The notes under the pieces: generated by a model | What the model was told of the DNA's origin: nothing | The model's database searches: none | Seen by the model: the letters and a program-made list of their open reading frames with translations, nothing else | Translations under genes and position numbers: made by a program | In this document: positions 53,269 to 63,607 of the stretch, one piece after another | Layout: every line of letters starts with the position of its first letter | How positions within the stretch are numbered: position 1 is the first letter of the stretch | NCBI GenBank assembly: GCA_019914945.1 | Contig: CM034103.1 | Coordinates: 6,944,001 to 7,008,000 of the forward strand | Direction of reading: 5' to 3' | Origin: Typha latifolia | Taxonomy: Eukaryota > Streptophyta > Magnoliopsida > Poales > Typhaceae | Length of the DNA: 64,000 bases

Positions 53269-54645
53269 TTAAATTCATAATTGTAATATTTGTTATGCCC
53301 AAATTATTAAATGTTAATATTTTATTTTAACTAATAAATATATTTTAGTTATATGTAGACTTTTGATCAATGAAATCTCATTTAATCCCTAAAAATAGTC
53401 AAATTTGGGCTTAAACCAGAATTAGGCTTAGTCACTACTAACCAACTAAATCTACCTCTCATCTTTCAAGTCATGCTTAAGTCAAACCATGATCTAGTAA
53501 TCACTTTATTCCTTATCTAAATCAGAATGAGTCAAAAGTCCCTTTTTTTTTATCAAGCAACAGATTTTCAGCAATCAAATCTCTATTAAGTTGCAGAATT
53601 TTAGCAAGAAATTTTCACCTAATGCAGCAAATTTTCATCTCTAATTTAGGCAAAATTTCAGTAATAATTGCAGTAGTAAACAAATTTTAAATTTCTATTT
53701 GAGCAGCAATTCTAGCCAAGCAATTCACCTACATAATGTGGCAGATTTCTAACATATTTCATGCAGATTTTCACTAGATTTCATGCACATATTTAATAGA
53801 TTTCAAACACAATCACAGCAGATTTCCAGCTGATTTGAAGCAAATTTTCATGCTCCAAGAAGTCTATAAATAGAGGGTTTGAGAGCTAGAGAAAAATATC
53901 TTTTCTTGTGTATTTTGTGTTAAGTTTTTCTTTTGAGAAGTTGCAGTTTACAATTCAACATTCAAACTTGCAATTGTTTCAATTCAATTAACAACAATAG
54001 AGCACATTCAAAGAAATTTCAATCTTTGTAAGTTAGCAAAGTTCATATTCTGATTTTCTTTTAGCGTAATCTCATGTTTTTAAATTTAGATTTTGTTTTT
54101 GAAAGAAGTATTCTGCAACTCTCTAGTACTAAATCTCATATTTATTTTTATTCAAGTTGTGTTATTAACTACTAAAATGAATTTCTAATTCTCTTAAGGT
54201 TGAGGATGAAGCTTGTTGAGAGAACATATTTCCTTTATTCTAAATCTCTTATGTGTTCTTAATTGCTAAATAGGTTCTTCTTTCGTCTACTTTAAATTTC
54301 TTGTTTAGAATTTAGATATTAGTTGTTTTTCTTAAAAAGGATGCATCTTATGATTTAAAATTCTTACTCCATATATTCTAAAAATGAAGGAAGAATGTAA
54401 TTTTTAAGAAAATTGAATTGTTCATTCAAAGATAATCTTCTGATTTACTAGTGATTGATTTCTTGGTGAATCGTAGAAAAAGAATAGATTTATATTATCT
54501 AATAGAAATGTATTATCTATAAGTGGATTCTAAAACCTTATTTCTCACACTTAATTAAAAGAAATTTGCAAGAAGGTTTTCTTTCTCCATAAATCTCCTA
54601 AACCCATTTTCCAGCTAGGTTAAAATTATTTTTAAGATTTTCAAA
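53269..54645 (+). repeat. Probable Athila/Tat-type 3' LTR
   Basis: It starts TGTTAAATTCATAATTG after the purine tract. A TATA box (TCTATAAATAGAGG) is at about 53866. The 3' edge is uncertain, with a junction to GE gag near 54646. A/T-rich, no ORF. The assignment rests on position and motifs only, since the partner LTR is absent. Confidence 0.5.
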
Positions 54646-55654
54646 TACTTCAATCGGTTTAGACCGTCGATAAGCATCACACTCCCAATCGGTTTAGAAC
54701 ACCGATAATCGAGGGTGAAACATTCATCGCATCGAAAGGAAAGGCCCTTCGCTCTTCGCTCCTCCACCTGGGCAGGTGTGAGAGTTTGAACGGGGGGATT
54801 TGTGCCTCCTCTAACATCGAAAAAAAGTCTTAAATGTGGTCGTAGTCTAGTGCTTGTAGCCGCTATTTTTGAACAAGTAGAATTTCTAACCAACGTTCTA
54901 GGTGCAAACTGCCCATGTCAGTTGCCCCAACTTGTTTTTGCTGCCATCTTGAGAGCATTCTCAAAGGCCTCCTCAAGAGTAGTAAGATAAAGAGCACGAA
55001 TATCTGCTTGTATCTCCTCTTGCAGGCCTAAAATAAATGTGCTCATCAATGTCGGTTCGGGCCAAGGTGGCTCACAACGACTACTAACTCTTTCAAACTC
55101 AGCTTGATACTCAAATACGGTCATCTTCTTAACCATCTTGCTTAATATGGCAGCAAAATCTTCATATGCCGTTGTTGCAAATCTGCATATAATCCTTCTA
55201 CAAAACTCTACCCAACTGATAAATCCTCCTTCACGAATAACCGATCTATACCAATGCAATGCCATTCCTTGGAGGTGAAAGCTTGCCATCTGGACTTTTG
55301 TGTCCTCCGCTGTCCCTTGACAATCAAAGTATTGTTGAACTTGAAACACCCAATATGTTGGATCACCGCCTTGGAATTTTGGAGAGTCCAAGCGTGTGGT
55401 TCTCTCCCGAATAGCATTTTCGGGTTCGCAAAAGATCCTTGGTTCATGTCTGAACGTTTGTGCATGTTGATCACCTTCTCTAAATCCTCAAGCATGTCCA
55501 TCACCATCTCCAAATAGATCAATCTCATCCTCAAAGTGCCAATCCTCCTCATCGACGAAGCACACCAGTGCCGGACGCCTCACGAGTTCCATCACCGCCG
55601 GTCCTGGGTTTTGTAACGGAGGTGGGGGATGATGTGTAGGCATAGGTTCGATGA
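54646..55654 (-). pseudogene. GE gag, main part (element R)
   Basis: Minus strand: VDEEDWHFEDEIDLFGDGDG (about 55555-55500), SPKFQGGDPTYWVFQVQQYF, QMASFHLQGMALHWYRSVIR and VFEYQAEFERVSSRCEPPWP. Then LTTLEEAFENALKMAAK and a knuckle FRCDECFTLDYRCSK (about 54730). At least two frameshifts. The N-terminus continues at 59834 beyond the XL LTR. Protease and pol are missing on the left. Confidence 0.85.
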
Positions 55655-55843
55655 TGTAACAACCCAATCCCCAAAAAAAAAAAAAAAAATTCATGGGCAC
55701 GACACGACCGGCCACACTGTGGCCGGCCTCATGGCCATGCCAGCTGCTCATGTAGCTTGGTGGGGCGCCACACGCCTGCGGCCCCTGGCCGTGGCCAGTT
55801 GGCCGCGGTGGGCCCCGGCACCGCCACTACTCCTCCTCCACCG

Positions 55844-55882
<39 letters not shown>

Positions 55883-56161
55883 TCTCACTCTACTCTCTCT
55901 CTCTATACCGGCACCTTCCCTGGAGCCACCGCCGCCGCCGGTGAGATCTCTCACTCCCCCTCTCTTTCCTTCTCTCTCTCCCTCTCTCTCTCTTTCTCTC
56001 TCTCTCTTGCCCGAGGTTGGGATCGTTGGAGCCGAGCCGCCGGCGAGAGGCCGGCCACTGGCTGGCCAGCAGCGGCCGGTGCCCTCTTCGTCGGCCCGGG
56101 TCCGCAACCTACTCCCTCACCTCCTCTCTTTCTTCTCTTCCTCTTCTCTTCTTCTTCTTCT

Positions 56162-56193
<32 letters not shown>

Positions 56194-58029
56194 TTTCTCC
56201 TTCTTCCCTCCCTCCTTCTCTTTCTTTCGCACGTTGTTGGGCTCGGCCCAAAGATCAGAGAGAGTGCTTTGGTCGAGCCCAAGACCGATGGCGATGTAAG
56301 TAATTTATTTATTAATTAGTTTATTTATGTTATTTATTTAGGTATTTTTCTTCTTAATTAATGCAAATAGATTATTTAGACATTAACTATTTTAATAATA
56401 TTATATATCCTTCAATATAATTTTATTAATGATAATTGTTATAATTAATGATTAATTAGGTATAAATATAGGTAATACTTATATTTATTTATTTATTTAC
56501 ATATCTATTAGATTAATAGATAGATTTGTAAATTATAATTATTAGATTTATATTCTAATACCCTCATCATATATATTTTAAGTATTTCTATTAATTTTAT
56601 GATTATTCTGCAATAAATAAAATACTAAGTTTATTTAGTTATTTATTTATTATTTTATTGAGTAAAGACTGCGTTGTCCCTAATTAATCAAGATAGTGTA
56701 TGAATTATAAAATTAATTAAAATTAGACCACCTCTATACTTATTTAGCCTTTTATTTTATTTTATAATTATATATTTAGAAATACTCTTATATAAAAAGA
56801 AACAGGCCTCTTCTCCTTATATTATAACTAACATTTTATAATAATAAAAAATTATAATATTTGAATCGTATCTATATTATAGACCTAGTTATGTAATCAA
56901 AAATAAAGAAAAGTGATTCTAAATCTAATAAACCTTTATATTTTAACTAAATTAATTTTAATTAGATAAACGGCTAACATCATACTACTTAAATATTTCA
57001 GATCCCGAACCCCCTTATTTGAGACCCCGTGGACCTTGCTAGCGATGAGTGTCACTTGGTTACCTGACGGACGTGAGAGATGTGTGGTTTGTATCTTCTG
57101 ATCAGACGGTGAGTAGTCTTATCCTCTAGATGCTTTTATCAAATTATGATATATTATATCTTATGTACACGCATGTTTTGACCTCCAGCATGATTATATA
57201 ATTTTATCTAGAGATGATTACAGTCGAGCATATTTTATCATGCATTCGATTTTGCTGATTTGGGATATGAGTACATTGGTGATATATATAGAGATGATTA
57301 GAGATGATTCTACTGTTATGATTGTTTACCGAGTTGATATGTAGCATGAGTATGCATGTGTTGACGATATAGTTAGAGATTACATTGCATCATTTTCTGT
57401 TGATTCCTATTCCACCTAAATTCTTGTTATGCTTTGACTTGTTATCGTATTGGATATATGCATTCGATCTGACATTTAGTAGGAAAGCATGAAATGTGAT
57501 TGATTGGATAGCTGATAGAAAGCATGAGGATACCCGAGTAGGCGCCAGGGTTAGGGGTGCCTGGAGTGATGATTATGGTCGCTGATATGCGATATCTCGT
57601 GGCCCATGTCCGAGGTCAGTTGAGTCTGTGCGCACAGACAATCGGACATATGTCGTCCGCCAGGGCATATGTGGCGAGTTATCCTCACGAGGTTTCTATC
57701 AACTATGTGGGTGCCCGCTCTGGATGGATGTTGATACCCTAGCGGGTGGCGGGGTATGGTTATATTAGAGTTACTCTTGCGGGTGATAGAGTATGCTCTG
57801 AGCCTTCGGGCATGATGTTGAGACCGGGTACCGGGCGTTGACTATGCACAGTGGTCTGGTATGATGATATTATACCGAGATGTCGGTGATGATCGTGATG
57901 TTAAGAAATGCATATGATTTCATTATTATCTGACATACCTGATTATTGAGTGGTCAATATACATCATATATAATTGTATCTGATATCATAGCATAATATG
58001 TATTATCTGACATACCTGAATGCATAATA

Positions 58030-58108
58030 TGTGTTTTCTGTATTTGCGATCCTAATGTAGGTGTTCGCAAGGGCATTCAAATGCGACCCCTCTTGCGTTC
58101 GAACGCGA
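58030..58108 (-). repeat. GE LTR scrap within Q
   Basis: GTGTTTTCTGTATTTGCGAT through GCGTTCGAACGCGA matches the reversed palindrome region of GE LTRs (compare 12895-12975). It ends where the CB LTR begins. Confidence 0.65.
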
Positions 58109-59087
58109 TGAAAAACCCCTAGACACAAGTATGTATCTAAATACTAGGCAATGATATCACTCGTTCGCTTAAGTAAAAGTCCGTAGAAATATTAAGAACG
58201 AAAGCAGAGATGAACGCCAAGATTTTAACGTGGAAAAACCCAAACGAGAAAAAACCACGGATCCAAACTCGGATCAAAACCAATCACTAGAATAGTAGCA
58301 GTTACAAGACTGACTCTCAAAACAACCCGTCGATCCAAACGACTTTGTTCCTCTCAGTCTTGCTCGCTAGAACCCACGATTCACCGCTTCGTGATTGAAG
58401 TCCAATCTCGCAACCCTCGAGATTGATCTTTCGTCTAGATAGCCCTTAAGACGAAAGATTAAGATTTGTAGATGAGTGGAACCTTGTTAGTTGAAGAACC
58501 GATGTAGCCTCAAGAAGTCTCCTTCAATAATGCTTCTTCAACCTCCCTAGAGATAGGGTTTCACAATCCTTATATATGATCTCCAAGATAGAGCCAAATC
58601 CAAATATTATCCGTACTCACGAAAGTACAAGATAGAGCCAAATCCAAATATTATCCGTACTCACGAAAGTACAAGATAGAGCCAAATCCAAATATTATCC
58701 GTACTCACGAAAGTACAAGATAGAGCCAAATCCAAATCTTATCCGTACTCATGAAAGTCCAATATTCTTAAACTTTGTTGGTGTGTTCGAACGCGACAGT
58801 TTGAATTCTTCAGGTTGCGTTCGAACGCGTTTGTGAACGCAGCTCTCGGTATATGTGAACGCAGTACCCACGTTCGAACGCGTTTGTGAACACGTCTCTC
58901 TGTCTGTGTGAACGCAGTACCCGCGTTCGAACGCGTTTGTGAACGCGGTGTGAACTCGATGGCTTTTCTCCAATAATCTTGCAATTCTTCAAACCAGAGA
59001 TATTCTAGACTTGTGTAAAGCTCATATACATGAAAAAATATACTTAGAATATTTTGTACACAATTGCCAACAAATAAAAACCTAACA
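58109..59087 (-). repeat. CB LTR, reversed, within Q
   Basis: The complement of TGTTAGGTTTTTATTTG at 59087 and of GGGGTTTTTCA at 58109, about 979 bp. It contains four 44-bp units (58587, 58631, 58675 and 58719), palindromes at 58785-58945 and the TATA complement at about 58572. Flanks CGCGA and TATTC do not match, so it is not a simple solo insertion. Confidence 0.9.
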
Positions 59088-59833
59088 TATTCATTGTCGA
59101 GGATTAGGTATTTTTATCATTTATGACATGACATGTTATCTATATTTCATTTATGTAGTATTGAGGACACATTCATTTACTCATTCATGACATGATACTC
59201 TTTCTGATTCATATTATCCAGTACTTGATTTACTCTCGGTTTGGCATCACTGATTCGGGGTAAGGTCTATTCACTGAGCATTTTGCTTATGACTCTCTTT
59301 ATTTCTTTTCTAACCCCTCAGATTTGTGGTACGTGATAGCGACCTGAGATATCTTGAGAAGATATTTTAGAGTGATGATGAGGTGAGCTATTGATGCGAG
59401 ATAGTATAGAAGATAGTTTAACCAGACATTGAGTTGTATCGTTGTTTGTTATATTTGTGTCTTATTGTATCGAATGATGATTTGTATAGTATATATCAGA
59501 TTTTATAGCACTCATGTATCAGTTGTTTAGTTGTATCTTGATGGTTTGTTGTGGCCTGTGTGGGCCCTGCGAGATTATGTAGTGGTCTAGTGTATATTAT
59601 TATGAACTTGGATATTCATATGTTAACAAGTTTATTTGGTTGATAGTATGATGTATTTGGTGATGGATTATATGATCATGGATAGGTTAACAGGTTTTAT
59701 TTGATGATGTCATGATTATATGTGCACAGGAGAGTATCTGTGTGTGACAGGCCCCGCCCGACATGTTGCGTGCGCCGCGCGTGCCGTGTGGGCGTGTGGG
59801 CGTGCACGTGCGTGCCGGGCGGGGGCGTTACCA

Positions 59834-60155
59834 GATGAGATCCCATCGCTAATCCTTGATGAAGCTTCGATCGTCGTCGAGGAGATGACGAACCCAATCG
59901 GTTCATGACATATTCCTTTAAATTATTGTGATCCTTTTGAATTGCGTCAACTCTATGCAGCAATGTTTAGAACATGCCCCTAAGTTCATCTGCCAAGCCC
60001 ATATTCACACCTATGGATGTTGGTTGACTCGGTCCTGCCGTGGTCGCTTCAAAGGAATCAGCCGCACGGTTAGGGTCATCGTGGATTAAGTCTTCCCTTG
60101 TCGGTGTGCTCTCGATTGGTCTCTTTGTTGATGTCATCTTCCTTGTTTCAATCAT
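59834..60155 (-). pseudogene. GE gag N-terminus (element R)
   Basis: ATG 60155: MIETRKMTSTKRPIESTPTR, SQPTSIGVNMGLADELRGMF, a frameshift, then LLHRVDAIQKDHNNLKEYVM and LGSSSPRRRS. It continues into 55654 across the XL LTR. The start agrees with 39939 and 61378. Confidence 0.85.
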
Positions 60156-60177
60156 TAATAGAGGTCTAAGGTTTGCC

Positions 60178-60190
60178 GGCTCTGATACCA
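60178..60190 (-). promoter_or_regulatory. tRNA-Met primer-binding site (element R)
   Basis: The complement reads TGGTATCAGAGCC and lies 3 bp inside the LTR end at 60194. Confidence 0.85.
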
Positions 60191-60193
60191 AAT

Positions 60194-60428
60194 TGATGGG
60201 TTCTTGTACCAAAAGGTCGGCTACGGAACAATTCCCTTAAGATCTGAATTTATTGTAGAAAGTAGTCCGCACAACCGTAGGAAATATTCGTTAAATATTC
60301 TCTTGTAGTCAGAACATTACGAAACTAAGTGGATTAGATTGATAACTTCCTGATCTACAACTTTTGTATTTGTGCCCTTCGCAGATTCGAACTAATACAG
60401 TAAGTAAAGATCCTAACTAATTATATCA
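60194..60428 (-). repeat. GE 5' LTR of element R with large internal deletion
   Basis: Both LTR ends are present (complements of TGATATAATTAGTTAGG and CCCATCA), but only 235 bp remain against about 840. The palindromes and TATA box are gone, joining TTACTGTATTAG to the segment before GAATCTGCGAAGG. Confidence 0.85.
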
Positions 60429-60502
60429 AAATCTCATCTTCCTTGTTTCCCCGTCCAGCCATGGCTCTGGTTGTCATCATAGGAAGCGCTTGTCCGAGAA
60501 AC
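60429..60502 (-). pseudogene. GA gag start fragment
   Basis: The complement contains TCGGACAAGCGCTTCC and an ATGATGACAACCAGAGCCATG start matching 25305-25370. It is a short scrap between two GE LTRs. Confidence 0.75.
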
Positions 60503-61340
60503 TGATACAGTTAGTTAGGATCTTTTTTTACTGCATTAGTTATTTATTTTTATTAAAATAAATTTCTTGTAGATCACGTTCGAATGCAAGAGGGTTCGCG
60601 TTCGAACATCCTTGCGAACGCCTGTATCAGGTTCGCAAATATAGAGAATGCATAAAGCGCGTTCGAACGCGATCAGGCGAGTTCGAACGCTTGCATCGCG
60701 TTCATACATACAGAGTATGTCTTTTGTGCGTTCGAATGCGATTGGGCGCATTCGAACGCGATCGATAGGAATCCTCTAGAATTAGGGTTACTTATTGTTA
60801 TTAGGACTTGTTGGCTAGCATCTATAAATATGTGGATGGCAGCCAAATTCATTATGATATTGGATTATTAAATTCTTGCCTCCTATCTTCTCTCTATTCT
60901 CTCTACCCTAATCTCCCTCCTCCCTCTTCACCATTCTTCCACCTCTAGCATTGGCAAGGTCTCTCCTAAGTTCTAATTTCCCTCGTCTGTTGATTCCTCC
61001 CTCTTCTTTGGGATCTTGACCACTTCTTCCCCTTTGTCTTTATCCCTTAAACTACATCATCCATCCACCCTCATCTCCCTTATCATCCACAACCCTAACT
61101 TCCACTCTACCCATCACCACCACCATCATCCGCACTAAATCATACTTTCGTCCCAGTTCCATTTTGAATCTGTGAAGGACAAAATACAAAAAACGTAGAT
61201 CAGAGAGTTACGGATCAATTCCAAATGATTTCATAATTTTATGACTATGAAAGAATATTTGGTTAATATTTTACTTTGGTTGCGCGGACTGCTTCCTATA
61301 ATAAATTCAGATTTTAAGGGAATTGTTCTGTAACCTATCA
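60503..61340 (+). repeat. GE 5' LTR of element S
   Basis: TGATACAGTTAGTTAGG to GTAACCTATCA, 838 bp. Palindromes lie at 60600-60765, with a CTATAAATATG box at about 60821. It is followed by TTGGTATCATAGCCAGG (61341), a slightly decayed primer site. Confidence 0.9.
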
Positions 61341-61377
61341 TTGGTATCATAGCCAGGCAAACCTTAGACCTCCATTA

Positions 61378-62850
61378 ATGGTTCAAACAAGGAAGATGAC
61401 ATCAATAAGGAGACCAATGGAGAGCACACCGACAAGGGAAGACTCAACCCATGATAACCTTAACTGTGAGGCCGATTACTTTGGAGCGATCACGGAAGGA
61501 CCGAGTCAACCAACGTCCATGAGTGTGAATATGGGCTTGGCGGATGAACTTAGGGGTATGTTCCCAACATTTTCTTTATAGGGCTGACGCAATGCAAAAT
61601 GATCACAATGATTTAAAAGAATATGTCATGAACCGATCGATTTTGTCATCTCCTCAACAAAGATCGATACATCAAGAAGGACCAGTAGTTGAACCACACC
61701 GATCCGATACACCACAGGTCCAGGTGTGACATGATAGTGTCAATGAGAAGAATTGGCACTTTGAGAATGATGTCGATCCCTTCGGAGATTGTGACGGTCG
61801 AGCTTGAGGATTTAGAGAAGGAGATCAGCATGCACAAAGGTTTAGACCTGAACAAAGAATCTATCGCGAACCCGATAATGCTATTCGGGGGAGAACCGCA
61901 CGCTTAGAATTTTTGAAATTCCAAGGTGGTGATCCAATGGATTGGGTGTTTCAAGTTGAACAATACTTTGATTGTCAAGGGACAGCGGAGGACACAAAAG
62001 TCCAGATGGCAAGCTTTCACCTCCAAGGAACGGCATTGCATTGGTATAGATCGGTTATTCATAGTGGAGGATTTACCGGTTGGGCTGACTTTTGTAGGAG
62101 GATTTAACACAGATTTGGGACAGCGGCATATGAAAATTTTGCTGCAACATTAAGCAAGATGGTTCAGAGAATGATCGTATTGGAGTACCAAGTAGAGTTT
62201 GAAAGAGTTAGTAGTCGTTGTGAGCCACCTTGGCCCGAACCGACATTGATGAGCACATTCATTTTTGGGCTGCGAGAGGAGATACAAGCGGATGTCCGTG
62301 CTCTTTGTATTACCACTCTTGAGGAGGCCTTTGAGAAGGCCGTGAGGATGGAGACAAAACATAAGGCTCTCAAGATGGCAGCAAAAATAAGTTGGGGCAA
62401 CTGACATGGGCAGTTTGCACCTAGAACGTTGGTTAGAAATTCTACTTGTTCAAAAATAGCGGCTACAAGCACTAGACTATGACCACATTTAAGACTTTTT
62501 TTCGATGTTAGAGGAGGCACAAATCCCCCCGTTCGAACTCTCACACCTGCCCAGATGGAGGAGCGAAGAGCTAAGTGCCTTTGCTTTCGATGCGATGAAC
62601 ATTTCACCCCCAATCATCGGTGTTCCAAACCGATCGGGAGTGTGATGCTCATCGACGGTCTCAAGGATGATGATGAGGTTGTTGATGATGGAGAGTGTCG
62701 AGAGGAGGTCCATGAGGAGGCTGTTGAGGAGGGTGCGGAGGAAGATATCCAAGCTGAAATATTAATGCATGCATATTCATGTACTTCCGCACTGAGGACA
62801 TTACGGGTAGACGGACTCATTAGAAAGCATTGTGTGCACATTCTCATTGA
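61378..62850 (+). pseudogene. GE gag and protease start (element S)
   Basis: ATG 61378: MVQTRKMTSIRRPMESTPTR, a stop at about 61579, then LEFLKFQGGDPMDWVFQVEQ and QMASFHLQGTALHWYRSVIH. A TAA at 62105 is followed by EYQVEFERVSSRCEPPWPEP and CITTLEEAFEKAVRMETK. The knuckle is CFRCDEHFTPNHRCSKP (about 62582) and an acidic linker leads to LRVDGLIRKHCVHILIE. It stops before the protease DTGS motif, at the deletion junction. Confidence 0.85.
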
Positions 62851-63212
62851 GGCTGATTTTGAACCAGAAGTTGGGTCACAAGTACTACGGGCCATATCGA
62901 GTGCTATAATGAATCAGACTAGTAGCTTATTGGTTGGACCTACTTGAGGGAACCTGGATCCATCTGGTTTTCCCATGTGTCGCATTGAAGGCCCAGATCG
63001 AGACTAACCATGTGGTGGGTTCGGCCTTGCCCGAACCAATGGAGGAAGATATTCCAACTGAACCGGTCCGAGTCTTAGGTCGTAGGAGAAGACGCCATGG
63101 ATCCAGGTTGGAGATAGAAGTGTTGATCGAGTGGCTAGGAAAGCCCACTAACGAGTCTACCTAGGAGCTCAAGTCGAATATCATGGATCGCTTCCCCAAT
63201 TTCACACCTTGA
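62851..63212 (+). pseudogene. GA integrase tail and chromodomain (element S)
   Basis: The GPY/F region is present as DNA at 62857-62945 but out of frame. The 62934-63164 frame then reads ALKAQIETNHVVGSALPEPM, PVRVLGRRRRRHGSRLEIEV and LIEWLGKPTNEST. A TAG follows, and the end RFPNFTP has a TGA at 63210-63212. It is closest to the element D protein (28430-28622). Confidence 0.85.
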
Positions 63213-63239
63213 GGACAAGATTGCGGAAGCATGGTGGAT

Positions 63240-63445
63240 TTATACGATTCGGGCTTCACCGATGTCGTCTCGAGCATGGACACACTTTCAGGGTGTCTTT
63301 CATTCTTGTTTTAGTGTTTATTAAAAAAAAGTTTTCTATATGTCGCGTTCGAACGCTGGTGGGGTGCATTCAAAGGCATTTGCAAATATAGAGAATGCAA
63401 AATGTTCGTTCAAACGCAATCAACGAAAATCCACTATTTCTAGGG
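63240..63445 (+). repeat. GA 3' LTR of element S, truncated
   Basis: TTATACGATTCGGGCTTCAC to about 63445, with one exact palindrome at about 63346. The middle repeat region is shortened. Confidence 0.8.
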
Positions 63446-63607
63446 AAGACTCTTTTGATCGGTTTGTATAATGAATCGTCTACCGATCAAATAAAGCCTC
63501 CACTTTGTCACCGCATGAAGAATTGCCAACATCTCCCTCTCATAAGTCGATAATTGCTGAGATTTTTGTAATAAACCTTTGCTAAGATAGGCAATGGGAC
63601 ATCCTCT
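63446..63607 (-). pseudogene. Ty3 RNase H fragment
   Basis: Minus strand: CPIAYLSKGLLQKSQQLSTY, EREMLAILHAVTKWRLYLIG and RRFIIQTDQKSLP. It is close to the RNase H at 13311-13544 but from another copy. It is cut by the long LTR at 63608. Confidence 0.85.

Larger units (their letters stand above)
55655..59833 (+). mobile_element. Solo XL LTR, 4.2 kb including insertions (Q)
   Basis: It starts TGTAACAACCCAATCCCC and ends GGCGTTACCA, flanked by a perfect GATGA duplication (55650-55654 and 59834-59838). Regions: poly-A run, GC/CT-rich block (55690-56230), degenerate hairpins (56230-56290), AT-rich block (56300-56990), mixed half with hairpin units (57725-57795), then a GE-LTR scrap (about 58030-58108) and a CB LTR (58109-59087), then the last 750 bp. 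Frames such as 55629-56303 and 55757-56299 are low-complexity shadows of the CT tract. Confidence 0.9.
60503..63445 (+). mobile_element. Chimeric Ty3 element: GE 5' half, GA 3' half (element S)
   Basis: The 5' LTR (60503-61340), primer site and gag are GE. After a deletion at about 62850 the integrase tail, chromodomain, purine tract and 3' LTR (TTATACGATTCGGGC at 63240) are GA. The two LTRs thus belong to different families. Protease, RT, RNase H and most of integrase are missing. Confidence 0.85.

Noticed and set aside
53269..54645. Direct match between the Athila-type LTRs at 35796-36260 and 53269-54645 as one element
   Set aside because: The two share no clear sequence. Gag-protease segments of J1 and J2 overlap in content, so they are separate elements.
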